From Sambucus nigra (taxonomy: Eukaryota; Streptophyta; Magnoliopsida; Dipsacales; Adoxaceae), in the NCBI GenBank assembly GCA_949130495.1, contig OX422221.1:25555917-25619916 (forward strand): 64,000 nucleotides of DNA, in the 5' to 3' direction. Positions 24,657-35,076 of this stretch are shown here, piece after piece (the stretch's first letter is position 1; each line of letters opens with the position of its first letter). The position numbers and the translations under genes are program-made. Under the pieces are notes generated by a model, which searched no databases, was not told the origin of the DNA, and saw nothing but the letters and a program-made list of their open reading frames with translations.

Positions 24657-25268
24657 AAGAACTCTTATTGTTATATATATATATTTTCAAATTTTGACTA
24701 TTATATAATTTGAATGTGTAGGGCACAAAATATAAATTGCCAATTGAAGCGAAAATCAATATTGTTGGAGAAGGGTTGGTGTTTGAGAAGGAAGGTTTAA
24801 ATGAGAAAATTCACAACACTCCTCTTGGCGAATATATGTAACAACCCGTCCTTTTGGAGACAATTAAATTCCATAATTGGATATAAATTGGCAATTTGCA
24901 GAATTTCTCAAAATAGTGATTTTTGAGATTTTCGAGGATTTAATGATTTTCGATGGGTGTTGTAATTTCTTTTAGGACTTAATAGGTCGAAGTATTTTAG
25001 TTATATGTTGCCGTGAAGTAAAGAGACCAAAAAGGTAAGATTTGATTAGAAATAACGCATTAAGTTATTTGGGTTAGAATAGTGATTTGCGGTCAAGTAC
25101 CTCAGATGGGAATTTCAACTGTGCCGTGAGTCTCGGAATATCCGAGATAGTCTGAAAAGAGTGTCCGATTGTCAAAATTGAGTTTCGGCGAATTTTAGAG
25201 TTAAACGGGCTCGTAATTGAGTAAACGAACCGTTTTTGGGTTTTAAGGGGTTAAACCCTTTCTCTTTC

Positions 25269-25277
25269 TTTATATGG
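25269..25277 (+). promoter_or_regulatory. Putative LTR TATA box
   Basis: TTTATATGG lies 432 bp into the LTR, immediately before a 100-bp purine-rich stretch (GAGAGAGGGAAAGAA...). The 3' LTR equivalent is CTTTATAAG at 31482-31490. Position and sequence fit an LTR promoter, but this is inferred only. Confidence 0.4.
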
Positions 25278-25753
25278 AGGGAGAGAGGGAAAGAATATAG
25301 AGAAAATAGAAAGAAAGAAAGAAAGAAAAGAGGGAGAATAGAGAGAGGAGGAGAGAAAAGAGGAGAAAAGGGGATGTTCCGACCAAACTCCGCGGGATTC
25401 GGCTCGAGGTCGTCGGATTATATGCACGAGGCAAGTGTTTACTTGCTTTATTTACTTTTGAGCATAAATCTCATATCATAGTTTAGTATAAACAAACCCT
25501 AAAGATTTTGGGTTGGGTTTTCGTGGATAAACGGGTTTTCGGGAGTTAAAGCAATTAAACCCCAATAATGTTTCAATTTGAGGAACTTAAGTTTTAACCT
25601 AAATTAATTGGTGATTTCGGGTTCTAGGACGTTTAGAACCCGTATTATATGTGTATTTGTTGTTGGTTCTAGTTGTAGGCCGTTGGGTGAGGATATGGAA
25701 GCTTGGGGGAAGCTTCCATGGCTGAAACAGCTTCTCGGAGAAGAAGGTGCCCG

Positions 25754-25828
25754 CCATGATCGATCGATCGATCATGGGGGTTCGATCGATCGAAGCCATC
25801 GATCGATCGACGTCCAAGGGTCGATCGA
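25754..25828. repeat. CGAT palindrome cluster in family-A LTR
   Basis: Four nested palindromes in 75 bp: a perfect 24-bp one centred at 25765/25766 (arms CCATGATCGATC), TTCGATCGATCGAA at 25781-25794, TCGATCGATCGA at 25799-25810 and TCGATCGA at 25821-25828. A slightly mutated version is at 31952-32030. Confidence 0.85.
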
Positions 25829-26485
25829 TCCACCCTTGCTGACATATTGGCAATTTTTCTAGGATGAGTTGGATGGGATAGATTCCAATTCATATTGCTT
25901 CGAGGTTAATTATGTGATAACATAAGGGACCTTTTAGGACTATATGGTCCTCTAATTAAGGAAATCTAGGAGGGTTAAGTGAGGGTTTAAATGTACAACC
26001 CTAACATTATATTTTTGAGGAAAATAGAATAATTGTAGAATTTGATGGTTTAGGGTTCCTAAATTATGGTGGGGACCTTTAAGTGATTATATGGACAAGA
26101 TGTAATCCTTGGGTACGTGGAAATGAAATCCATAACCCATTAAATTTACGGTTGTTCGGGAAAGATAAATTCCTATGATATTTTAGTCGGCATTTAGGCC
26201 CATATAATTATGCGTATAGGAAGCATAATTATAATTGATTGTGGAGTGAGCATATCCTACGAGATAATTAGGATAAATTGGGAATATCGATATATATTCA
26301 TTTAGTGTGGAGTGGCATAATTGGAGATATCCAGTAAATCCTTAGATGGGATTAAGGTATGTATTACTTATTAAAGTAAGGAAATACTTTGAGTTTAGTA
26401 TCATGCATATATGAATGCATGATTATGATTCTTTGAGAGAATCTCTTTGATTATTGATCATCGCTAGATGAGATTGGCTAATATG

Positions 26486-26488
<3 letters not shown>

Positions 26489-26568
<80 letters not shown>
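26489..26568. repeat. Long (TA)n microsatellite in family-A 5' LTR
   Basis: About 80 bp of AT. The orthologous tract is 23 bp in copy 1 (143-165) and 84 bp in the 3' LTR (32690-32773). Confidence 0.95.
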
Positions 26569-27312
26569 TAATTGATTAAAGTATATATATGATATAATGA
26601 CTTTTGAAAATGAATAAATGAAAGATTTCAAAATGGAAAAGAAATGATTTTCGTAAATGATAATTTATGTATGCACACCTCTGTAAATGATATCATAAGG
26701 GAACTTCACGCGTGAGGTGAAGCCCCCTGGCTAATGAATTCAGGGTGGATATAGTCTTATAGTCCATATGGGGGATTATATATGTTTACTGTGCTGGTTA
26801 GGTGATTCTGGGTGTGGTCATGACTATTCCGCAAGCATATGGCCGTTTCCTGACGTTTCGGTAGGTTTCCAGGTGGTCTTGTTTGATAGGCCCTGGAAGA
26901 TGATATCCATTTGGGGACGCGTACAGTGGGGAAACCCGGAGGGACGGTCTTAGACATGTTAAAGAAATTCATGATAATGAATTGGCTTTAAATACTTTTT
27001 CTGGATGGAAGAAGGGAAATGGGATAAATGATTTGGCTTCGGTTGCATTTCTCGGATGGAAGAAAGGAAATGGAAGCATGTGTTATGATAAAGCATTTTT
27101 ATGATAATAAAAATGGGTTTAAATACATTTCCTGGATATGAGAAGGGAAATGGGATTTTATAAAACGGAAAAGCATTTTTATGATAATAAAACTGGCTTT
27201 TAAAAAGTATATGTTATGTTGAAGCAATTCATGATAATGAATTGGCTTTTAAATACATTTCCTGGATATGAGAAAGGAAATGGAAAGTTTTGATAAAATT
27301 GGATATATATGG

Positions 27313-27757
27313 ATAAATAGAGTACCAAGGGTCTAATGGATCCCGATGATCGACCAAGCCGATTAGTAGTGTATCGGAGGGGGTTCCTTGTTTGGATTTC
27401 ACTTTACGAGACACCCCACACACGAATATGGCAATGTGTATATACTGGGGAGAAGTTTAATCCTTAGTGCTCTAATATTGAGATTTACTATATGGTGTAT
27501 ATGTGTGTGTGTGTGTGTGTATATATGTATGTATATGTATATATATGTATATATATATATATGTATGTATATTATGTACTGAGGGACTGGCGGATCTCGA
27601 CGATCGACCTTTCCGCATAGTTGTGTATCAGGGGGTTCCTTGTTTGGATTTAGCTTTGCGAGACAGCGCACGCACGAACATGGCTTAGTGTTGAGACTGG
27701 GGAGAAGTTTAGCCCTTAGTAGATTTCTTGAACTATCTAGGGTTGATAGTAGTTGGG

Positions 27758-27788
<31 letters not shown>

Positions 27789-27985
27789 GTATATTATGTA
27801 CCGAGGGACTGGCGGATCTCGACGATCGACCTTGCCGCGTAGTAGTGTATCAGGGGGTTCCTTATTTGGATTTCGCTTTGCGAGACACCCCACGCATGAA
27901 CATGGCTTAGTGTTGAGACTGGGGAGAAGTTTAGCCCTTAGTAGATTTCTTGAACTATCTAGGGTTGATAGTAGTTGGGTGATAG
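27313..27985 (+). repeat. Three ~200-bp sub-repeats in the 5' LTR
   Basis: Each unit has GAGGGACTGGCGGATC..GACGATCGACC, then GTATCAGGGGGTTCCTTG, TTCGCTTTGCGAGAC and GTTGAGACTGGGGAGAAG, and the units are separated by TA-rich spacers. Units 2 and 3 are nearly identical, indicating a recent extra duplication. Antisense reading yields a repetitive ORF (RNPNKEP motif), which I take to be incidental. Confidence 0.85.
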
Positions 27986-28193
27986 ACTTTTTTAGCAGGG
28001 TAGCTGGGCTAGGATGTTTAGAGGGATGCGCTAGGAGTGCACTGTTAGAGGAGAAGTGAGGGGTATCTCATGGGAGTGCGATACCAAATTTAAATATGAG
28101 ATAAAACCTTTTTCTAAAAATAAGGCATTTATGCACTTGCTAAATATTTTCAAAACTCGGGCTCGGACCCGTTTATCTACTTTTCCTTTCTTG

Positions 28194-28280
<87 letters not shown>
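28194..28280. repeat. Long (TA)n microsatellite in family-A 5' LTR
   Basis: 87 bp of AT dinucleotide. Confidence 0.96.
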
Positions 28281-28282
<2 letters not shown>

Positions 28283-28721
28283 TGTCCAGACATAGGGAGG
28301 CTTGGATGATACTTCTTTCGAGTGAGACGTCCGCTGCAGCAACTGTGGATGCGTGCAGGATTCTCCGTAGACGCTTCTATCCTTGTAATCTAGATAGGGG
28401 GTATTGTATACACATTCGGGCCAATGGTCCAATTGCATTTATTTATTCTTTTAGTAGAAGCATTCGATGTGGTTGTATATTTTGACCGGGTGTTCGGTTA
28501 TTTTATTTCATTTCAGCTTCATTTACGCAAAACTGTGTGGATGTTTTAGTTTTTAAGTTGTTAAAAAGGTGTAGTTAAGTAAAATTTTGAAACTGGCCTA
28601 ATATGTTATTATTAATTAAATGGATTTTTGACAGGGATGCTAAGAATGATCCATATGAGACTCCTGTTATAATTTGATATAGGAGTGATCTCCCGGTTTT
28701 TATTAGGCGGGGTGTCACAGA

Positions 28722-28733
28722 TGGTATCAGAGC
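28722..28733 (+). promoter_or_regulatory. Primer-binding site, initiator tRNA-Met
   Basis: TGGTATCAGAGC lies two bases after the 5' LTR end and is complementary to the 3' end of plant initiator tRNA-Met, the usual primer for minus-strand synthesis in Gypsy and many Copia elements. Confidence 0.92.
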
Positions 28734-29434
28734 ATCAGGTTCTAGTGTCCTTAGGAATCTGTGCGGACGTACTACGCTTTCAACATTGCTCTCGATTTGA
28801 TATAGTGCCTCAGGATTAGGATTGTTGATTTCTCTTATGAGATTTTGTTCTCCTGCCATGTTATAAGATTATAGTGATCTTTTGCGTGCTCGTTCGAGAA
28901 TCGTGTGCGGGGCTTGGATGGCAGCAGGAGGTGGGGCTTAGCTGGAGCAGTTGGTAGAAGTTGGGGATGAGGACCTTAGTAGAGGTCACTCTCCTTGTGT
29001 CAATTGCTAAGGATTTTGGTGATGACTACTAAAGTATAGTAGTTATGAGTACCGCAGTACCGTTGTAGTAGAGAGTGGTACTAAAGTTGAATTTCTCAGT
29101 AAGGTAAGGATTCGAAAGGGATCTTCCGGATAGTCTTAACCGTGAGTCCCCATGATTTACCAGGAATGGGAAGAATACTGTTTTGGGTTATTCACATAAG
29201 GATCGTCCAGAGGCTGATAGTGAATAAAGGCAAAGTTATCGTTATGAGTTTTACCTCGGATGACGAGGGTATATTTGGCGTGGCTAGATAAAGTAGCGGT
29301 GGTTGTTAGCCCTAGACTCGTTTGTGTATTTTGAGTTTTGTGGTGGTATCGATAACATTATATAATGTATGCCTATGTGTTTTCCGCGGTAGCGGAGTTT
29401 TATTTTCCTTCATTCGCTATATAAAGGTGGGTGT

Positions 29435-29471
<37 letters not shown>

Positions 29472-31029
29472 GTTAGTGATACTCGTTATATTTGTCTATT
29501 AGGGTATGGTGATATGGTGAGTATCTGATGTTATTGGTTGTTCGAAACGATAGCAGGCTATTGATGGCGAGACTATCGTGTCCGCAGTTCCAGGGTGGAA
29601 CGGCTTGTTGTTGCGATTTCTCACCTGGATACAGGTTGAATTCGCCTTTATTAGTATGGGTAGATGGAACTTCGATGAGCAGGGGTTTAATTATCATGAT
29701 TTGATTATGTGGCGACCTTATGGATATGATTTAAGGCCGCAGGATTATTGTTGAGCTGTAAGATTAAGCTCATTATTGATTGCGCAAGAACTTAAAATTT
29801 GTGCGAGCACTAGGTGGTGTGACTCTTAGTTAGATATAGGAGTTCAGATCACCTTTTTGTTGGAATAGGGGATAGGGTTATCCCGGTTGCATGTTTGAAA
29901 TAACGGACCTCCATGACCGACGAAGTTATGTAGGAGTGTGTGGAGGGGTTCCTTGATTGGATTTCGCTTTACGAGATGCTCCACACATGAATCTTAACGG
30001 CTTCGTGAGTGGAGAGATGTTATACGATGCAAGGATGTTGGTTTTGTGGAAAAGTCTTATAGTGTGGATGAACCACTATATATTATGAGCCATCTGATGA
30101 TGGTTTGCTTTTTGAAATATTGTGCCATGGAAAAGCACTAAAGTGGTCCTCTCGCCACAAGTGGGTGGGTGAAGCAGGACTCAGAGAAATTGATTTGATT
30201 ATAATAGTCAGGCCTTAATGAAAAGGCAAATTTTGAGAAGATATGTGTTGGTAATGATGTACTAGTGCTCTTACATAGATTGGGAACTTCGATTAGTTAG
30301 ATTTCCTTTCGTATGGGCAGTAGGATAGAATAGTAGAATGCGTTCATAGGTTAGCTTAGTAGGATTTAGGACATCCCGCTAGTATGCCTTAGGTCGCTAT
30401 ATCTCGATGACTGACTACGTGAGGGAGTAGTGTAATAGGAGGGTTCCTTGTTTGGATTTCGCCTTGGCGAGTCATCCCACCCATTAAACCGAGAAAATGT
30501 CGGAAGTTGAGAGAGGCCTTGGGCACTAGGGATACTTAACATTACACTCGTTTCACGTAGGTAGGGTAACACATAGACCGTAGTAGTATTAGGATGTAAG
30601 TTTAATAGAGTTAGTTGCCCCGAGGTTAGGAGAATGAATTTTGCGAGTTAGGAGGAACCATATGTGAGTATTACACCGAGGAAAGGAGACCTTTATTGGG
30701 AGAGAGTGTTACGTGTCGGACGTTCACTATGGATGTGCAGATGTGCACATGTTAGAAAGGTGTATGTCCACCTTAGTAAGTTGGTTTATATACCGCCTGA
30801 AATAGAAGGGGCGTGGTATGTAAATTTGAAGTTTATGCCGTTAGGCACAAGAAATGATGGGTGCGATGTGACGATGTTGGAGTCACTTTACGACCGTGGC
30901 AGCCGTATGAAATTTGGCTGAGAACCATTGGCTTAGTATCGTTTCCCTTTGAGATATTAGGATTTGGGGCGATTCTTAGATTTACGGTGTAGGTTATATC
31001 CGAATTTCGAGGATGAAATTCTATTATAT
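28734..31029 (+). other. Family-A internal region without recognisable gag or pol
   Basis: All frames are broken; the longest ORFs are under 100 codons and match nothing I know. Two diverged copies of the LTR sub-repeat core occur here (GGGGTTCCTTGATTGGATTT at about 29947 and GAGGGTTCCTTGTTTGG at about 30441). A (TA)n tract lies at 29438-29468. The end (ATTTCGAGGATGAAATTC before the purine tract) is like that of autonomous Gypsy elements, supporting descent by loss of the coding region. Confidence 0.7.
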
Positions 31030-31050
31030 GGGGGGGGGGGGGGGGGAGTA
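31030..31050 (+). promoter_or_regulatory. Polypurine tract with a run of 17 G
   Basis: G17 followed by AGTA directly before the 3' LTR (TGTAAAAACCC at 31051). Position and composition are those of the plus-strand primer. The homopolymer is unusually long. Confidence 0.85.
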
Positions 31051-31951
31051 TGTAAAAACCCATCCTTTTGGAGACAATTAAATTCCCTAATTGGATATAA
31101 ATTGGCAATTTGCAGAATTTCTCGAAATAGTGATTTTTGGGATTTTCGAGGATTTAATGATTTTCGATGGGTGTTGTAATTTCTTTTGGGACTAAATAGG
31201 TCAAAGTATTTTAATTATATGTCGCCTTGGAGTAAAGTTACCAAAAAGGTAAGATTTGATTAGAAAACCCGCATTAAGTTATTTGGGTTAGAATAGTGAT
31301 TTGCGGTCAAGTACCTCGGATGGGAATTTCGACTGGGTCGTGAGTCTCGGAATGTCCGAGATAGTCGGAAAAGAGTGTCTGATTGTCGAAATTGAGTTTC
31401 TGGGAATTTTAGAGTTAAGCGGGCTCGTAATTGAGTAAACGAGTCGTTTTGGGGTTTTAAGGGGTTAAACCCTTTTTCTTTCTTTATAAGGAGGGAGAGA
31501 GGGAAAGAATAGAGAGAAAAGAGAAAGAAAGAAAGAAAAGAGAGAGAAGAGAGAGAGGAGGAGAGAAAAGGGGAGGTTCCGGCCATAGTCCATGGGATTC
31601 GGCTCGAGATCGTCGAATTATATCCATGAGGCAAGTGTTTACTTGCTTTTTTTACTTTTGAGCATAAATCTCATATCGTAGTTTGGTATAAACAAACCCT
31701 ACAGATTTTGGGTTTCGTTTTCGTGGTTAAAATGGGTTTTCGGCGGTTAAAACAATTAAAACCCAATAATGTTTCAATGTGAGGAAGTTAGGGTTAACCT
31801 AAATTAATTGGTGATTTCGGGTTCTAGGACGTTTAAAACCCGTATTATATGTGTATTTGTTGTTGGTTGGAGTTGTAGGTCGTTGGGTGAGGAGATGGAA
31901 GATTGGGGGAAGCTTCCATGGCTGAAATCATTTCTCGGAGAAGAAGCTGCC

Positions 31952-32030
31952 CGCCATGATCGATCGATCAATCATGGGGCTTCGATCGATCGAAGCCATC
32001 GATCGATCAACGGCCACGGGTCGATCGATA
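31952..32030. repeat. CGAT palindrome cluster in family-A 3' LTR
   Basis: Same cluster as in the 5' LTR. Substitutions such as GATCAATCATG break some of the symmetry. Confidence 0.8.
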
Positions 32031-32685
32031 GACCCCTGCTGACATATTGGAAATTTTTCTAGGATGAGTTGGATGGGATAGATTCCAATTCATATTGCTT
32101 CGAGGTTAATTATGTGATAACATAAGGGACCTTTTAGGACTATATGGTCCTCTAATTAATAAAATCTAGGAGGGTTAAGTGAGGGTTTAAATGTACAACC
32201 CTAACATTATATTTTTGAGGAAAATAGAATAATTGTAGAATTTGATGGTTTAGGGTTCCTAAATCATGATGGGGACCTTTAAGTGATTATATGGACAAGA
32301 TATAGTCCTTGGGTTCATGGAAATGAAATCCGTAACCCATTAAATTTACGGTTGTTCGGGAAAGATAAATTCATAGGATATTTTAGTGGGCATTTAGGCC
32401 CATATAATTATGCGTATAGGAAGCATAATTATAATTGATTGTGGAGTGAGTATATCCTACAAGATAATTAGGATAAATTGGGAATATAGATATGTATTCA
32501 TTTAGTGTGGAGTGGCATAATTGGAGATTTCCAATAAATACTTAGATGAGATTAAGGTACGTATTACTTATTAAAGTAAGGAAGTACTTTGGGTTTAGTA
32601 TCACACATATATGAATGCATGATTATCATTCTTTGAGAGAATCTTTAGGATTATTGATCATCGCTAGACAATATTGGCAAATATG

Positions 32686-32689
<4 letters not shown>

Positions 32690-32773
<84 letters not shown>
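32690..32773. repeat. Long (TA)n microsatellite in family-A 3' LTR
   Basis: About 84 bp of AT dinucleotide. Confidence 0.95.
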
Positions 32774-32774
<1 letters not shown>

Positions 32775-33483
32775 TAGGTGATTAAAGTATATATATGATA
32801 TAATGACTTTTGAAAATGAATAAATGAAAATTTTCAAAATGGAAAAGAAATGATTTTCATAAATGATAATTTATGTATACACACCTCTCTAAATGCTATC
32901 ATAAGGGAAGTTCGAGCGTGAGGTGAAGTCCCCTAGCTAATGAATGCAGGGTGGATATAGTCCTATTGGCCATATGGGCGATTATATATATTTACTGCAC
33001 TGGTTAGGTGATTCCGGTTGTGGTCATTACTATCCCGCAGGCATATGGCCGCTTCCCGACGTTTCGGTAGGTTCCCAGGTGGTCTTGTTTGATAGGCCCT
33101 GAAAGATGATAGCCATTTAGGGATGCGTCTAGTGGAAAAACCCAGAGGGACGATCTTAGACATGTTAAAGCAATTCATGATAATGAATTGGCTTTAAATA
33201 CATTTCCTGGATGGAAGAAGGGAAATGGGATAAATTATTTGGCTTCGGTTGCATTTCCCGGATGGAAGAAGGGAAATGGAAGCATGTGTTGTGATAAAGC
33301 ATTTTTATGATAATAATAATGGCTTTAAATCCATTTCCTGGATATGAGAAGGGAAATGGGATGTTATAAAATGGAAAAGCATTTTTATGATAATAAAACT
33401 GGCTTTTAAAAAGTATTTGTTATGTTGAAGCAATTCAGGATAATGAATTGGCTTTTAAATACATTTACTGGATATGAGAAAGG

Positions 33484-35061
33484 TGTAAACGCGTGATGAT
33501 GGATCCCCGGATTTTTAATTTTCTCAATTAAAAGATTTATAATTTCCTTTTGTATATATATCTAGATGCGGAAGCATTAGGATGTGATGTTTCAACTAAA
33601 ACAAAAAAATAACAAATATTAGTTTCACTTAAACCAATTAATCAATCGAAGCCCTAGAATTTGCCTAAGTCATAATTATCAATATTTCGAAGTTAGGCCA
33701 AACCAATTTTAGCAAATGACTTGAATTAACTAAATTTACCCAATATTTAATTTAGCACCAAATTAAATCATGTGTGATAATTTAAACCGAATTTTCTCTT
33801 GAATTATCCTAAGCATGCATTCTAAATTGTTATGCAAGATAAAATAAATCAATCATCCTACGCCGCGATGTACGAGGAAAACCCAAGACGGGAAACAACC
33901 TCGGACGGCCCTAGCCACAAATCCACTAGATACGGAATTACAAGTACAAGACAGAAAGGCTTACAACACACGACTCGATCCCTCTTAAGCCTCGACGCTT
34001 CTTCTTGTAGACACCTCTTCCTAGCGGATAACCTTGGAACTCCACTGTGGTCTCGGAATCCACCGATAGGACTTTATATGGTCATTGTCACACGTACATG
34101 GAGCCTTTCTCCAAGTGGGTAAATTAATGCAAACTTCTCTTCAATTCGGTGTAGATAAAACCGGTGCCAACTCCAAGAAAGATATATGTATATGAGAACT
34201 TGGAATAAACTCATTTGGGTGTAAACAAGAGTGATGTATATTTTTCTCTAAAAATTTCACTCAAAACATGAACATTTTCCTTAAACAATTTTGCTCTCAA
34301 ATTCTCTCTAAGAGATGAACTAGAATGGAAATGTGTTGGAAAAGTTAAGTTGGAAAATGTTCTTCCCGTACATGATAAAGTCTGAAAAAGTTGGTTAAAA
34401 ACTAAGTGGGGAAGTGGGTGAAAAAACTGCCAAAAACTGTTCCCGCCTGGCATCTCGTTCGAACGACATTTCGTTCGAACGACATTCTAGTTCGAACGAG
34501 GCTTCTAACGAAGATCCAGTATGGACTCGTTAGAAACTCGTTGGAAATCTCGTTAGAACGACAATCTCATTCGAACGACATTTCAAACGAAGTTCCAGTA
34601 TGCCTTAGTGGGAAGTCGTTGGCAAACTCGTTCGAATGACATTTGGTTCGAACGACAATCTCGTTTGAACGACATATCGAACGAACTTCTAGAAAGTTTG
34701 GAAAATTCGATTTTAGCCCAGAAAACTTTATAAACTTATTTTAAAGTTCTAATTAATTCTTTCTGAAAATAAAAACACAGTTTTTATTTAAACCTAACAC
34801 CCAATAAAACTTGTTCCAAGCTCCTATATATATAATATTGCATTCATACCTTGGGAGCATGGAACCATAGTTGATGACGTAGAAACGAGGCACGCAAACC
34901 GGTATATTGATGAAGCTTTATATTCTTTGCCTCTGTGTCTTCAACAAACACTTCATAGGCTTGAGAATATTACAATTAAATACTATCCTATGAATAAACG
35001 TTTTTGTCCGGAATTGAGCCAAAACTGTAAATGGACTCAATTGGAAATTTGTGTCCTTACA
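33484..35061 (-). repeat. Copia-type LTR (3' LTR in element orientation)
   Basis: 1578 bp, plus-strand ends TGTAAACGCG...CCTTACA. It matches 48486-50067 with a few percent divergence by eye (about 7 changes in the first 180 bases, fewer later). Confidence 0.92.
34450..34685. repeat. CGTTCGAACG palindrome cluster in Copia-type LTR
   Basis: Many spaced copies of CGTTCGAACGACAT or partly mutated forms within 235 bp; repeated in the other LTR (49455-49690). Confidence 0.85.
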
Positions 35062-35076
35062 AATCTCCCCCTTTGG
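35062..35076 (-). promoter_or_regulatory. Polypurine tract of Copia-type element
   Basis: Plus strand AATCTCCCCCTTTGG; on the element strand CCAAAGGGGGAGATT lies directly before its 3' LTR. Confidence 0.8.

Larger units (their letters stand above)
16766..24836 (+). mobile_element. CACTA (En/Spm) transposon, 5'-truncated, copy 2 left part
   Basis: Contains, in the usual CACTA order, relics of TNP2 transposase, its C-terminal DUF4216 region and a Transposase_24/TNPA-type gene, all broken by stops and frameshifts. The 5' terminus is missing at the LTR stub. The element continues after the family-A insertion at 54861 and ends at 57054, so about 10.3 kb of CACTA sequence remains without the insertion. 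Confidence 0.88.
19676..24836 (+). pseudogene. CACTA TNPA-like gene (Transposase_24), interrupted and decayed
   Basis: Scattered exons match the plant Ptta/En/Spm Transposase_24 family: about 19676-20000 (KGRGPAKLKQLIKIQ, RVRVLFNEKGQAV, then a stop), 20097-20315 (VKFDIDSRRKSQVLWKMAKSWRQFK...SAWDSFVKKRVQNVLR), about 23222-23316 (YKFNHRLSKKGYAGL), 23417-23534, 23623-23757 (DGSLFIEESSDNLTMALDTPE, stop, then GRARGVGFGVT) and 24721-24836 (...LGEY). The last exon is cut by the family-A retrotransposon and resumes at 54861. Such proteins bind CACTA subterminal repeats. Confidence 0.78.
24837..28719 (+). repeat. Family-A 5' LTR
   Basis: 3883 bp, starting TGTAACAACCC and ending GGGGTGTCACA. It contains a TATA-like motif, a long purine tract, a CGAT-palindrome cluster, three long (TA)n tracts and three roughly 200-bp sub-repeats (from about 27313, 27576 and 27797). 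Other copies have two sub-repeats. Confidence 0.9.

Noticed and set aside
25754..25828. CRISPR-like or bacterial repeat array
   Set aside because: Palindromes overlap and have no regular spacers; the context is a plant LTR.
27399..27893. 164-codon antisense ORF with repeated RNPNKEP motifs
   Set aside because: It is the antisense of the duplicated LTR module and includes TA spacers. Conservation is explained at DNA level.
28056..28438. Tyr/Ile-repeat ORFs on both strands (also 6399-6701, 20135-20526, 5793-6061)
   Set aside because: They run through (TA)n tracts inside LTRs or next to a decayed transposase exon.
28575..28859. 94-codon minus-strand ORF across the LTR/PBS border
   Set aside because: Overlaps the LTR end and primer-binding site on the opposite strand; no family resemblance.
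30664..30921. 85-codon ORF in the family-A interior as a pol remnant
   Set aside because: I could not match it to any integrase, RT or gag motif, and all neighbouring frames are closed.
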